This document shows positions 1 to 8,644 of a DNA stretch of 56,264 bases, in pieces. The notes below the pieces were generated by a model. It did not search any database, was not told the origin of the DNA, and was given only the letters and a program-made list of their open reading frames with translations. Position numbers and translations under genes: made by a program. Source of the DNA: DATBRG01 sp036560445 (GTDB lineage Bacteria; Pseudomonadota; Gammaproteobacteria; Burkholderiales; Methylophilaceae); NCBI GenBank assembly GCA_036560445.1, contig DATBRG010000029.1, positions 1 through 56,264 on the forward strand, in the 5' to 3' direction. How positions within the stretch are numbered: position 1 is the first letter of the stretch; each line of letters starts with the position of its first letter.

Positions 1-59
1 GGTAGAGCAACGGACTGTTAATCCGTGTGTCCCTGGTTCGAGCCCAGGTCGAGGAGCCA
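1..59 (+). tRNA. tRNA-Asn(GTT), 5' end cut by the window
   Basis: The D-stem remainder, the anticodon arm, the T-arm (GGTTCGAGCC) and the 3' acceptor strand ending GGAG-CCA are present. The seven-base anticodon loop CTGTTAA gives anticodon GTT, which reads asparagine codons. The 5' acceptor strand lies before the window. The CCA end is encoded. A hairpin with a T-run follows ten bases later and probably ends the transcript. Confidence 0.93.
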
Positions 60-68
60 AATTCTAAG

Positions 69-98
69 AAGGGTTAGCGTTCAGGCGCTGACCCTTTT
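69..98 (+). terminator. Rho-independent terminator after tRNA-Asn
   Basis: An 11-bp stem (AAGGGTTAGCG with CGCTGACCCTT, one G-U pair) around a six-base loop is followed by a short T-run. It sits just past the tRNA and probably ends that transcript. Read on the other strand it is followed by a broken T-rich stretch, so it may also stop srkA messages. Confidence 0.75.
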
Positions 99-127
99 CC
101 ATTATGGTCAAGATATCCTACTTTGCA

Positions 128-1123
128 TTAGAAATTCCCGGTCATTAGCAAAGGCTCATCCATTAACGCTATTTGCTCTCTTAGCTCCAGAATGCGATCC
201 TGCCAATATTGTTGTGTGTTAAACCAAGTAAACGCTTTAGGAAAAGCCGGATCATTCCACCTTTGGGCAATCCAGCCAGCGTAGTGAATTAGCCTTAGCG
301 TGCGTAGCGCTTCAACGAGATGCAGTTCCATTGGATTGAAATCATAAAAACACTCGTAGCCACTAAGTAAATCAGTAAACTGGCTTTTTACTGCATCTTG
401 ATCGCCAGACAGCAGCATCCATAAATCCTGTACTGCAGGGCCCATGCGGCTATCATCAAAATCCACAAAATGTGGCCCGTCAGTTGTCCAGAGCAGGTTC
501 CCCAAGTGGCAGTCTCCATGTAGCCTGATTGCCGACACATCTCCTGCACGTTCAAAACTGCGCTCTACACCATCAATCGCTTGCTTTACTACACCACGAT
601 ATACCTCCACCAGTTCGATGGGAATAAATCCGTGTTCTAGTAAATATTCACTAGGTTCCTTACCAAAACTACTGATATCAAGAGTCGGGCGTTGAGTAAA
701 TTTAGTCAACGCCCCTATGGCATGGATACGCCCAATGAACCGGCCTATCCACTCCAATACCCCTGGCTGGTCCAGATCAGGGGAGCGGCCACCATGCTTA
801 TGAAAGAGCGCAAAACGATAATGATTGTGGCTATGCAACGATAGGCCATCTTGTAGAATAAGTGGAGGAACCACTGGAATCTCGGCCTCGGCTAGCGATT
901 GCAAAAAACCGTGCTCTTCCAGGATAGCAGCATCGGTCCAGCGTTCTGGCCTATAAAACTTGGCTACCAGCGGTAACCCTTGTTCTATGCCAACTTGGTA
1001 GACCCTGTTTTCATAGCTATTAAGTGCAAGTAATCGTCCATCGGTGCGCAAGCCTAAGCGATCAACTGCATCTAGAATGCAATCGGGACTTAGGTTGGCA
1101 AAAGGTGTGCTGTTCTCGCTCAT
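128..1123 (-). CDS. srkA: Stress response kinase A (SrkA/YihE/RdoA family)
   Basis: Cytoplasmic protein kinase of the APH/choline-kinase fold; the E. coli family member is a Ser/Thr kinase linked to envelope-stress survival. The sequence has the ATP-binding lysine in VAKFYRPERW (about residue 55), the catalytic loop LHGDCHLGNLL (202-210) and the metal-binding segment VDFDDSRMGPAVQDLW (220-235). At 331 residues it has the usual length (about 330). It starts at an ATG and stands alone between the tRNA-Asn terminator and a membrane protein gene on the same strand. The family call is firm. The physiological substrate cannot be read from the sequence. Confidence 0.93.
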   Translation of the reverse strand: MSENSTPFANLSPDCILDAVDRLGLRTDGRLLALNSYENRVYQVGIEQGLPLVAKFYRPERWTDAAILEEHGFLQSLAEAEIPVVPPLILQDGLSLHSHNHYRFALFHKHGGRSPDLDQPGVLEWIGRFIGRIHAIGALTKFTQRPTLDISSFGKEPSEYLLEHGFIPIELVEVYRGVVKQAIDGVERSFERAGDVSAIRLHGDCHLGNLLWTTDGPHFVDFDDSRMGPAVQDLWMLLSGDQDAVKSQFTDLLSGYECFYDFNPMELHLVEALRTLRLIHYAGWIAQRWNDPAFPKAFTWFNTQQYWQDRILELREQIALMDEPLLMTGNF

Positions 1124-1245
1124 GCCTCATTTTACAGGGCAATCACAGTAGCAGTGTTATTGATCCAATAGCCTCGGAATTTGTATATGGGCAATCAAAT
1201 AAAAACGGCCATCGTTGTGGTCTTTTTTTATATTTAAGCAGCAAA

Positions 1246-1851
1246 TTAGAACGCGTGGCCAGTTGCAAATTGCAGATTTTGTACTGCCCCCCACACCATT
1301 AGGGTAGACACCATCAAGAATCCCCATGCAATAACGCCAGCCATTAAGATTGCACCAAATAACAAAAGCGCATGGCCCGGCTCTTTAATTCTGAATACTG
1401 TGGGGATTCCATAGTAAATAAAGCCTGCAGACGCCATCATCGCCAGCGAGGTGACCAAAATATTAACCAGAATACTCGGCACTGCCAGAAATACTGGCGC
1501 CATCCACAGAGGAGTCGGCGCGACTGCGGCAAGAGTGAAGGCTTCTTTATAAGATGGATGAATCTCGGCGACTTCTGCCAGCTGACGAACTACTATCGCC
1601 ATGGCGGGGACTGCAACTAATTCAACCAGAAAGAATGCTACCGAAACAATAATAAGTTTGTTACCAGGTAACAGATCAAAGAACATCTCGCTATGGTTAT
1701 TGCCAGCGATATAGATCATTAGTGGTGGAAGAAGAGAAAAAGGGATCACATGCAACATATATAACCGATGCAATGAAGGTTGGCTTTGAATTAAAGCCTC
1801 CCAACCTTTCGTGGGAGTAAAAAACAGCTTAAACAGAGTGATCGGATTCAT
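1246..1851 (-). CDS. Yip1-family integral membrane protein
   Basis: A 201-residue protein with about five hydrophobic segments and the layout of the bacterial YIP1 domain: a short N-terminal amphipathic stretch (NPITLFKLFFTPTKGWEAL) and then membrane helices that fill the rest. Bacterial members are common in Proteobacteria and have no established biochemical role; the name comes from a eukaryotic Rab-interacting family. A GGAG motif lies just before the ATG. No partner is evident next to it, and the gene between it and the next on this strand (chrA) is separated by 104 bases. Family call good, function unknown. Confidence 0.82.
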   Translation of the reverse strand: MNPITLFKLFFTPTKGWEALIQSQPSLHRLYMLHVIPFSLLPPLMIYIAGNNHSEMFFDLLPGNKLIIVSVAFFLVELVAVPAMAIVVRQLAEVAEIHPSYKEAFTLAAVAPTPLWMAPVFLAVPSILVNILVTSLAMMASAGFIYYGIPTVFRIKEPGHALLLFGAILMAGVIAWGFLMVSTLMVWGAVQNLQFATGHAF

Positions 1852-1955
1852 GGCTTCTCCTCTTGTATGCTTGTTAGGAAGGCTTTTTATTCTTAATAAC
1901 TAGTATATCCGCATCCTGATTTATCTGGCCACAAATTGAAGCTGAACATCGACGA

Positions 1956-3314
1956 TTAAATCAATAGCTTCCAGAGCATGCCCAGAACTCCACAAGATAA
2001 AATGATAGGAACCACTGTTAGTTTAAAGCGAAATAAAGCGATTGTGGCAAGTAAAGCCAATAGAATAGATGCCCAGTCAATCAAACCAGACAACCCGTGT
2101 GGCCAGAACACGTGATACGCAAAGAATAACGCCAAGTTCACAATCACGCCAACCACAGCGGCAGTAATTGCGCTCAATGGAGCAGTAAATTTCAAATTTC
2201 CATGTGTGGTCTCAATAAATGGTCCGCCCATGAAGATGAATATAAAACTAGGCAGAAAAGTAAAGAAAGTCACAATGGTTGCGGCCAGCAAAGCCGAAGC
2301 AAAAGCAGCATTTACCCCAAATACTTGATTAGACCAGCCACCTACGAAGCCCACGAAGGTTACAACCATAATCAATGGGCCAGGCGTGGTTTCACCCAAT
2401 GCCAAACCATCTATCATCTGTGTAGCATTGAGCCAGTGATGGTTCTCAACCGCCCCCTGATAAACATAGGGCAAAACAGCATAGGCGCCGCCAAAGGTCA
2501 GTAAAGCTGCCTTGCTGAAGAACCATGCCATTTGGCTATAAGTGCTCCTCCATCCATACATCAATATTAAAGCTGACATTGCTAGAGCCCATAGTAAGAC
2601 GCCTACTACCAATACGGTCCAAAACTTGCCCCAGCTAAAAATTGCATGGGCCGGTGTAGGCGTATCGTCGTCAATCAGTGCAGGCCCATAGTCTTTTTGC
2701 ACAGCGCCATGACTCCCGCCAATTTTAAAGTGCTGCGGGGATTTATAGCCCCCTAAATAGCCTATCAAACCAGCAGCCAATACAATTAGTGGGAATGGCG
2801 TTTTGAATACAAAAATAGCGATGAAGGCTGATGCCGAGATAGCCCATAGCACGCCGTTCTTCAACGCTCTGGAGCCAATGCGATAAGCTGCAAAAAGAAC
2901 AATAGCAACAACTGCTGGCTTTATGCCATATAAAACGCCGGCGACCGCCGGCAGACTGCCGAAAACCATGTAAATCCACGCCAGCCCAACCAGAATAAAA
3001 AAGGAAGGCAAAACAAATAACCCGCCAGCAATAATTCCACCCAGGCTTCGGTGCATAAGCCAACCGATATACGTCGCTAGTTGCTGCGCCTCGGGGCCAG
3101 GTAAGACCATGCAATAATTGAGTGCGTGCAAGAACCGCTTTTCGGAAATCCAGCGTTTCTTCTCAACCAGATCGTGGTGCATGATGGCAATCTGCCCGGC
3201 GGGGCCACCAAAGCTTATGAATCCTAGTTTGAGCCAATAGAAAAAGGCTTGTGCCAATGTGACCGGGTGAGGGGTAGCAGTTGAATGCTGCTCCATTGAA
3301 TTGGAAGCGTCCAT
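1956..3314 (-). CDS. chrA: Chromate transporter, long-chain CHR family (ChrA)
   Basis: Inner-membrane protein of the CHR superfamily, which exports chromate in characterised members. It has the two-domain (long) form at 452 residues, with homologous halves. The N-terminal half has FGGPAGQ (35-41) and LPGPEAQQLATYIGW (71-85). The second half repeats them as FGGAYAVLPYV (274-284) and LGETTPGPL (306-314). No chrB or chrF regulator lies next to it. The nearest upstream gene on the strand is a methyltransferase 141 bases away. The 5' leader can fold into two mutually exclusive hairpins, one of which covers part of the ribosome-binding site AAGGAG. Some homologues in non-resistant bacteria have unclear substrates. 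Confidence 0.92.
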   Translation of the reverse strand: MDASNSMEQHSTATPHPVTLAQAFFYWLKLGFISFGGPAGQIAIMHHDLVEKKRWISEKRFLHALNYCMVLPGPEAQQLATYIGWLMHRSLGGIIAGGLFVLPSFFILVGLAWIYMVFGSLPAVAGVLYGIKPAVVAIVLFAAYRIGSRALKNGVLWAISASAFIAIFVFKTPFPLIVLAAGLIGYLGGYKSPQHFKIGGSHGAVQKDYGPALIDDDTPTPAHAIFSWGKFWTVLVVGVLLWALAMSALILMYGWRSTYSQMAWFFSKAALLTFGGAYAVLPYVYQGAVENHHWLNATQMIDGLALGETTPGPLIMVVTFVGFVGGWSNQVFGVNAAFASALLAATIVTFFTFLPSFIFIFMGGPFIETTHGNLKFTAPLSAITAAVVGVIVNLALFFAYHVFWPHGLSGLIDWASILLALLATIALFRFKLTVVPIILSCGVLGMLWKLLI

Positions 3315-3321
3315 ATTTCTC

Positions 3322-3346
3322 CTTAGGTTAGGGTAAAAACCCTAAG
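3322..3346 (-). promoter_or_regulatory. Alternative hairpins over the chrA ribosome-binding site
   Basis: Two perfect 6-bp inverted repeats share one arm. TTAGGG (3328-3333) pairs with CCCTAA (3340-3345) around a six-base loop. CTTAGG (3322-3327) can instead pair with CCTAAG (3341-3346). The second fold includes three bases of the AAGGAG ribosome-binding site of chrA (positions 3319-3324 read on the minus strand); the first leaves it free. This geometry could gate translation, but 6-bp repeats also occur by chance. Confidence 0.3.
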
Positions 3347-3455
3347 ATTGGAGCAGGCCTTGGACGTAATCGTCTGAATAGGGAGGCTGCCAAATCCCCT
3401 TTTACTTCATGTTAAGATTTTCTACACGACGTGGCAATAGAGTCGGCAATCTTGG

Positions 3456-4061
3456 TTAGTTTGGCAAGTGTTCAGCTGCCAGTTTTATGATTTCTGCTTC
3501 ATCTATCGGGTCAAGTTTTGCTATTACCCATAAATCATAAAATGGATAGGGTCGGCGGGTCGCAGATAAGCTTCTAAAGCCAATAGCCCGCAATGCGGCA
3601 GTCAACAGAGAGCGAGTAAATCCGCAGCGATGAGCCATATAAAGATTACCGCTAGCCATCGCCTGACGATGACCATAGAGTATATCCATAGGTGTAATCG
3701 GGCCAGATGGAGAGCTGTAAGCAGGCTCAATCAGCTTATCTTCGGCAACCAGTGCACATACTGATTGCAGATCGGGACAGGTAATTACAAGAAAACCGTC
3801 CGATTTAAGTACACGTTTGAATTCAGCGAGCGCTTTCGGCACATCATGCAGATAGAGATGTTCAATGTTGTGGCTGGAAAATATAGCATCGACAGAAGCA
3901 GAATCTAACGCAGACATATCAGTCATGCTTCCAACAATATCTGGAGATACTTTCTCGTCGATATCAAAACGTAGCTCATCCCATTCTGCAGTATTAAAGC
4001 CTACCGTAGTCTGGTCTTTACGCTTGAATCCACAACCCACATGCAAAAAACGCTTGGTCAC
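3456..4061 (-). CDS. Class I SAM-dependent methyltransferase, substrate unknown
   Basis: A 201-residue protein with a Rossmann-type methyltransferase core of the Methyltransf_11 kind. Motif I is LHVGCG (6-11), an acidic residue ends strand 2 (RFDID, 31-35), and SSHNIEHLYLHDV (62-74) matches the SSHVLEH type motif common in sugar- or surface-polymer-linked methyltransferases. It begins very close to motif I, so there is no extra N-terminal domain. The gene stands alone between chrA and tRNA-Ser. The neighbourhood does not indicate a substrate. Confidence 0.8.
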   Translation of the reverse strand: MTKRFLHVGCGFKRKDQTTVGFNTAEWDELRFDIDEKVSPDIVGSMTDMSALDSASVDAIFSSHNIEHLYLHDVPKALAEFKRVLKSDGFLVITCPDLQSVCALVAEDKLIEPAYSSPSGPITPMDILYGHRQAMASGNLYMAHRCGFTRSLLTAALRAIGFRSLSATRRPYPFYDLWVIAKLDPIDEAEIIKLAAEHLPN

Positions 4062-4180
4062 TGTAGTTTCCGAGTTTTCGCTTTAGCTACGCTGTTTGAT
4101 TTTACCAGCGAGCCTCTATGTTGGGTAAGGTGAATTGCATGATGACATGCAAGATTTATAATAAAACAAGAAACTACGAA

Positions 4181-4271
4181 TGGCGGAGAGGGCGGGATTC
4201 GAACCCGCGTTAGGCTATTAGCCTAAACACGCTTTCCAGGCGTGCGACTTAAACCACTCATCCACCTCTCC
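4181..4271 (-). tRNA. tRNA-Ser(GGA)
   Basis: Read on the minus strand, it has acceptor stem GGAGAGG/CCTCTCC, discriminator G and an encoded CCA. The anticodon loop CTGGAAA gives anticodon GGA. A long variable arm (TTTAGGCTAATAGCCTAA) and the T-arm GGGTTCGAATCCC make it class II, as expected for serine tRNA. It reads UCC and UCU codons. A near-consensus promoter lies just upstream. Confidence 0.96.
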
Positions 4272-4285
4272 GTGCGTGGAGGCGG

Positions 4286-4314
4286 ATTATATATCAAGAG
4301 CAGGCCTAGACCAA
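4286..4314 (-). promoter_or_regulatory. Probable sigma-70 promoter of tRNA-Ser(GGA)
   Basis: On the minus strand a perfect -10 box TATAAT (4291-4286) is preceded at 17 bases by TTGGTC (4314-4309), a weak -35. The predicted start falls about seven bases before the tRNA 5' end, and the bases after the -10 box are GC-rich, as in many stable-RNA promoters. It lies in the gap between the cyclase stop codon and the tRNA. Confidence 0.6.
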
Positions 4315-4320
4315 CCTAAA

Positions 4321-5559
4321 CTAGCGGCTGCTTTTCAAGATATAAGTAGCAACCTCACCTTTACCTTTTACAGAAATCAAACCTCTGGGCTCAAATTCAA
4401 AAAAGTCTTTTAACAACATATAGCAAGGCTCTGTTACCTGGATAACATTAGGCAACCCATAGTGTTCCATACGACTTGCCATATTTACTGTATCGCCCCA
4501 TAGATCATAACTGAACTTGGTATTGCCAATCACGCCCGCAATCACGGGGCCGCTATTGATCCCGATGCGCATCATCAAATTTTTGCCTGTCCTACTTGCG
4601 GTTTCGGCCAACGCTGACCGCATTTCTATTGCCATTCTAGCTACCGCGATTGCGTGATCGTCGCGCGCAGTTGGTGCGCCGCCCACCACCATATAGGCAT
4701 CACCTATAGTTTTGATTTTCTCCAGACCATATTTCTCTGCCAGCTCGTCAAACTTTGAAAATACCTGATTAAGCAAATCTACTAGCTCTGATGGCGGCAT
4801 ACCTGCTGAAATATGTGTGAAATCCACCAAGTCAGCAAACATGATAGTCACAGCATCATGACTATCTGCTATCAGCAGGTCATTAGCTTTTAGCCTATCT
4901 GCAATAGATCTCGGCATAATGTTCAGTAACAGTTTCTCTGACCTACCCTGTTCAATGGCTAAAGCCTCCAGCACACGTTCTTTTTGTGCCTGGAAGTAAT
5001 GCATCACGCCGTAGAGAATTGATGCCGTCCCAGTAATATTCATTAGGAAGAAGGTATCTTTAACATGGGCTGGAATAGGTAATGCATTACTCGCAAATAT
5101 ACTGTTAAGTTGCCAAGATACGGCCGCAAGTGCCATGAATAAACCGAACCAGGGAGTCGACTGGCGCGTGCCCAGAATCATCAAGGCGCCTACCGGTGAA
5201 AGTAAAGCCCATATAGCAACTCCACTAGATGCTTCAAAACCACCAATCACCCATTGCATGAAGAATGGCATAACCAGCAGCATAATCAATTGAACAAAAA
5301 CGAAATAATCTATACGTTTCAGCCTGTAGAAAAGTAGCAGGCTGGAATAAGAAATAATAATGTAGACGTAGGGTACTGCTGCTATGAATGCGTAACCTTC
5401 ACCTAGGCCCGATAGCGTAAAAATCCAGAAAACACAGATGACCGTTTCGGCAAGAACCAAAATGGCGAGGATGGCTTTACCAAGCAATGATGAGGGGGGA
5501 TCGCTAAAGCGGCCCCAGAAATCTCGCGTCTGACCAATTAAAACGTCTTTTATAGTCAT
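4321..5559 (-). CDS. Membrane-anchored class III adenylate cyclase
   Basis: The N-terminal half has about six hydrophobic segments (residues 28-190), followed by a short linker helix and a class III nucleotidyl cyclase domain. Metal-binding aspartates are at 243 (FADLVDFT) and 287. The purine-specifying pair is Lys283 (KIKTIGDAYM) and Asp352 (YDLWGDTVN), which is the ATP-type combination. Asn359 and Arg363 (NMASRM) complete the transition-state residues. All active-site positions needed for a homodimer are present, so it should make cAMP. I start at the ATG at 5559 (412 residues). A TTG 24 codons upstream is in frame but has its only purine-rich motif directly against it. No sensor domain is recognisable in the membrane half. 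Confidence 0.9.
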   Translation of the reverse strand: MTIKDVLIGQTRDFWGRFSDPPSSLLGKAILAILVLAETVICVFWIFTLSGLGEGYAFIAAVPYVYIIISYSSLLLFYRLKRIDYFVFVQLIMLLVMPFFMQWVIGGFEASSGVAIWALLSPVGALMILGTRQSTPWFGLFMALAAVSWQLNSIFASNALPIPAHVKDTFFLMNITGTASILYGVMHYFQAQKERVLEALAIEQGRSEKLLLNIMPRSIADRLKANDLLIADSHDAVTIMFADLVDFTHISAGMPPSELVDLLNQVFSKFDELAEKYGLEKIKTIGDAYMVVGGAPTARDDHAIAVARMAIEMRSALAETASRTGKNLMMRIGINSGPVIAGVIGNTKFSYDLWGDTVNMASRMEHYGLPNVIQVTEPCYMLLKDFFEFEPRGLISVKGKGEVATYILKSSR

Positions 5560-5863
5560 GTCAGGTCTTGTCTTAACGCACTCATTATTGTTGTCTTTAT
5601 TGATTGCAAACCATGCATAACTATATCGCAAGCCCCCTGCATTAGCTACTAACCACTGTACGATGAAATGCGCGGATCAAAGCGTAGAATAAATGCATTC
5701 TGATCAGTGTCATAAACACCGTCAAACAATATATAAAGTCAGGCACAAAACATTGTTTATATTGAATATATATATGTAATTATTTGGATTAGTTTGTCGG
5801 AATACAACGTAGCGACATAACCAGAAATGGCCTTAAATGAGGCTTTGGGTTAAAATTCGGCAA
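5560..5863. other. Intergenic region between the cyclase gene and SRP RNA
   Basis: About 300 bases with no convincing reading frame. It is AT-rich in the middle (a run of TATATATATG around 5766-5777) and must hold the divergent promoters for the cyclase gene and the SRP RNA. TAAAAT at 5851-5856 is a plausible -10 box for the SRP RNA, but no good -35 box is seen at the right distance. Confidence 0.5.
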
Positions 5864-5958
5864 GGCGGGCCTCCCCGCATTGTAAAGTAGCCAACCTGGT
5901 CAGGTGCGGAAGCAAGCAGCCACAGCTATTGAAGCAAGTGCCGGGGGTCAGGCTCGCC
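5864..5958 (+). ncRNA. ffs: Signal recognition particle 4.5S RNA
   Basis: About 95 bases fold as a single long hairpin: GGCGGGCC at the 5' end pairs with GGCTCGCC at the 3' end. The apical part holds the conserved Ffh-binding region, GGTCAGGTGCGGAAGC followed by AAGCAGCC (within 5898-5922). The RNA joins Ffh to target ribosomes that make membrane proteins. The exact ends are estimated from base pairing. Its position just before dnaX is common in beta- and gammaproteobacteria. Confidence 0.95.
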
Positions 5959-6074
5959 CCTTCCAGTTTCCCAGCTAGTCCTTGTAGTCACCAAACCATC
6001 TGGGCAAATCGACTTAGACTAAAGCGCCGTTTTGGGCTAAAGTTAACGCCTTACTTTTGTGAGTTATCGCATTT

Positions 6075-7706
6075 ATGAGCTATCAAGTTCTTGCCCGCAA
6101 ATGGCGCCCCAAGTCGTTTGAAGCACTTGTGGGGCAAGAGCATGTAGTACGCGCTCTGACAAACGCGCTTGAGCAACAGCGCCTGCACCATGCTTACCTA
6201 TTCACTGGCACGCGTGGCGTCGGTAAAACGACGCTAGCGCGCATACTGGCCAAATCCCTCAATTGTGAAACCGGTATCACCGCGCATCCGTGCGGCGTCT
6301 GTTCCGCCTGCCTTGATATTGATAAGGGTCGCTTTGTAGATTTGCTGGAGGTAGATGCTGCTTCCAATACGCAAGTTGACAGTATGCGCGAATTGCTTGA
6401 AAACGCCCAATATGCGCCGACTGTAGGCCGTTTCAAGGTTTACATCATTGATGAAGTGCATATGTTGTCACGTAATGCATTCAACGCCATGCTGAAAACG
6501 CTGGAAGAGCCCCCAGCGCACGTTAAATTCATACTTGCCACAACGGACCCGCAAAAAGTGCCTGTCACAGTACTCTCACGCTGCCTGCAGTTCAATTTGC
6601 GGCAGATGTCGAGCACATCCATTACCGAACACTTACAGACCGTGTTGGCCGAGGAAAAAATTTCCTGCGAGCCAGTCGCTTTGCAGCTTATTGCCCGTGC
6701 AGCAGCAGGTAGTATGCGTGACGCGTTGTCTTTGCTTGACCAAGCAATTGCCTATGGCGGTGATGCCGTACATGAAAAAGAAGTTCGTTCAATGCTGGGC
6801 GCGATTGACCAGAGCTATCTGTTCGATCTGTTAACCTCGCTAACCGCACAGGATGGCCCGGCCCTCATGGCGCAAGCCCGCGCCATGGAGCAACGTAGCC
6901 TGTCATTTGATACGGCACTGAATGACCTTGCTAATCTACTGCACCAAGTTGCCTTGGCGCAAAGCGTGCCGGAAAGTATTGCTGCGGACTTGCCAGAACG
7001 TAATGCATTATTAATGCTGGCAGAAAAGCTTAGCGCAGAACAAGTCCAGCTTTATTACCAGATTGCCTTGCTAGGCCGCAGAGACCTGGGATTGGCTCCT
7101 GATGAATTTGCAGGATTCAGCATGTGTTTGTTGCGTATGCTGGCTTTTAGCCCTAGCGAATCAAGTAACCCGAGAAATAAACCGATTGAGAAACCAACAA
7201 CCCCTACTGTTAGCCAACCCACAGCATCGCCAATCGCGGCTCTCGTGGTGCCGGATAACGAACCAGAGACCGCATCGCAATTAACCAATGGCGAAGTAGA
7301 AGCATCACCTGAGATAAGCCAAAACAAAAGTTTTGACGGCAACTGGCGTGGATTGGTTGATCAACTCAAACTTGGCCTAGCCAGAGCTCTGGCACAAAAT
7401 TGCGAACTGATCCGCCATGAAGACCACGCCATGTATTTATCTGTACCGCAGGCACAGAAGCATTTACTGGAGCAAAACTACCAAGAGAAACTACGCGTAG
7501 CAATCTCACAGCATTTCGACAGAAAAATACAGCTGCATTTTGATGTCGGTGGCAGTGGCAATACCCCGGCACAGCAAATCACGCAGGAAAAAGCTGCACT
7601 ACAGTCACGTGCAGAATCAGCCATTCGGGAAGATGATTTCGTACAGGCACTGGTAAAAGACTTTGGTGCGCAAATCATTCCCTCAAGTATCAAACCCATT
7701 CAATAG
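6075..7706 (+). CDS. dnaX: DNA polymerase III subunit gamma/tau (DnaX)
   Basis: Clamp-loader ATPase of the replicative polymerase. It has Walker A GTRGVGKT (45-52), a zinc-binding module with cysteines 64, 73, 76 and 79, Walker B DEVH (126-129) and the SRC arginine-finger motif (168-170). The C-terminal part after about residue 365 is a Pro/Ser/Thr-rich linker and a tau-like domain. At 543 residues it is shorter than E. coli tau (643). I found no A-AAA-AAG-type slippery heptamer in frame at a suitable place, so a frameshifted gamma form is not supported. It leads the dnaX-ybaB-recR cluster. Confidence 0.96.
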   Translation: MSYQVLARKWRPKSFEALVGQEHVVRALTNALEQQRLHHAYLFTGTRGVGKTTLARILAKSLNCETGITAHPCGVCSACLDIDKGRFVDLLEVDAASNTQVDSMRELLENAQYAPTVGRFKVYIIDEVHMLSRNAFNAMLKTLEEPPAHVKFILATTDPQKVPVTVLSRCLQFNLRQMSSTSITEHLQTVLAEEKISCEPVALQLIARAAAGSMRDALSLLDQAIAYGGDAVHEKEVRSMLGAIDQSYLFDLLTSLTAQDGPALMAQARAMEQRSLSFDTALNDLANLLHQVALAQSVPESIAADLPERNALLMLAEKLSAEQVQLYYQIALLGRRDLGLAPDEFAGFSMCLLRMLAFSPSESSNPRNKPIEKPTTPTVSQPTASPIAALVVPDNEPETASQLTNGEVEASPEISQNKSFDGNWRGLVDQLKLGLARALAQNCELIRHEDHAMYLSVPQAQKHLLEQNYQEKLRVAISQHFDRKIQLHFDVGGSGNTPAQQITQEKAALQSRAESAIREDDFVQALVKDFGAQIIPSSIKPIQ

Positions 7707-7718
7707 GAGAGCAATATT

Positions 7719-8030
7719 ATGATGAAAGGCGGCATGGGCAATCTGATGAAGCAAGCCCAGCAAATGCAGGAAAACATGAAGCGCGCTGAAGCTGAGCTGG
7801 CCACTATGGAAGTCGAAGGCCAAGCAGGCTCAGGCATGGTCAAGGTCACAATGACCTGTAAACACCAAGTCAAGCGCATCAATATAGATCAAAGCCTCAT
7901 GGGTGACGATAAGGAAATGCTCGAAGACCTGATTGTCATCGCACTGAATGATGCCGCAAGCAAAGCCGACGCCACCACTCAGCAACGCATGGGTAGCCTG
8001 ATGCCTGCTGGCATGAAATTGCCGTTCTAA
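7719..8030 (+). CDS. ybaB: YbaB/EbfC-family nucleoid-associated protein
   Basis: Small dimeric DNA-binding protein of 103 residues. The N-terminal amphipathic helix is rich in Met, Gln and Lys (GNLMKQAQQMQENMKRAE), followed by the family core ATMEVEGQAGSGMVKVTM and a C-terminal helix (EDLIVIALNDA). The start is fixed by AGGAGA a few bases upstream of the ATG. The gene lies 12 bases after dnaX and 14 bases before recR. This arrangement is conserved, and the three genes are normally co-transcribed. Confidence 0.95.
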   Translation: MMKGGMGNLMKQAQQMQENMKRAEAELATMEVEGQAGSGMVKVTMTCKHQVKRINIDQSLMGDDKEMLEDLIVIALNDAASKADATTQQRMGSLMPAGMKLPF

Positions 8031-8044
8031 ATCCAGATTCACTA

Positions 8045-8644
8045 ATGAAAAGTCCCGCAGCACTGGAACAACTAGTCGAAGCCCTGCGTTGCCTACCGGG
8101 TGTCGGCCCAAAATCGGCTCTGCGTATGGCTTACCATTTACTGCAACGCGATCGGCCTGGTGCAAATGTCCTCGCATCAGCCCTCAATAACGCGTTACAT
8201 GTAATAAGCCACTGCAGCTTATGTAATAACTTTAGCGAGCATGCCATTTGCCCTCTATGTGCATCCAACAACCGCGATGGCTCACTATTATGCGTAGTAG
8301 AAATGCCGACCGACTTGATGATGCTTGAGCAGACACAAGCATTCAAAGGTATGTATTTTGTGCTGATGGGCAGGCTATCCCCATTAGATGGCGTGGGTCC
8401 GCGTGAGATTCATTTGGATAAGCTCATTAAACGCGCTCAGGATGGTGTGGTTGAGGAAATCATTCTGGCTACCAATTACACAGTGGAAGGTGAGGCTACC
8501 GCGCATTATGTCAGCGAGTTATTGCGCACACGTGGTCTCAAGGTTAGCCGAATCGCCCGTGGCCTGCCCATGGGTGGGGAGATTGAGCATGTGGATAGTG
8601 GAACCCTGGCTCAAGCCATGATGGAACGACGGAGTGTCAGCTAG
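8045..8644 (+). CDS. recR: Recombination mediator protein RecR
   Basis: Acts with RecO and RecF to load RecA at single-strand gaps. Domains in order: an N-terminal helix-hairpin-helix (LPGVGPKSALRMAYHLL, 17-33), a C4 zinc finger (Cys57, 60, 69, 72) and a Toprim domain beginning LLCVVEMPTD (81-90) with GRLSPLDGVGP (109-119). The length of 199 residues is typical. It is the third gene of the dnaX cluster, and its stop may overlap a small downstream frame. Confidence 0.97.
   Translation: MKSPAALEQLVEALRCLPGVGPKSALRMAYHLLQRDRPGANVLASALNNALHVISHCSLCNNFSEHAICPLCASNNRDGSLLCVVEMPTDLMMLEQTQAFKGMYFVLMGRLSPLDGVGPREIHLDKLIKRAQDGVVEEIILATNYTVEGEATAHYVSELLRTRGLKVSRIARGLPMGGEIEHVDSGTLAQAMMERRSVS

Noticed and set aside
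25..222. Open frame of 65 codons after tRNA-Asn
   Set aside because: It runs through the tRNA 3' half, the terminator hairpin and antisense of srkA; no protein features.
5560..5631. Upstream TTG start for the adenylate cyclase
   Set aside because: The only purine-rich motif is directly against the TTG, and the extra 24 residues are polar and unlike the family; the internal ATG is preferred, though not certain.
6645..6665. A-rich stretch in dnaX that could look like a frameshift signal
   Set aside because: It lies near codon 195 in the ATPase domain, far before the tau linker, and the heptamer is not in the required frame. No better slippery site was found near codons 350-450.
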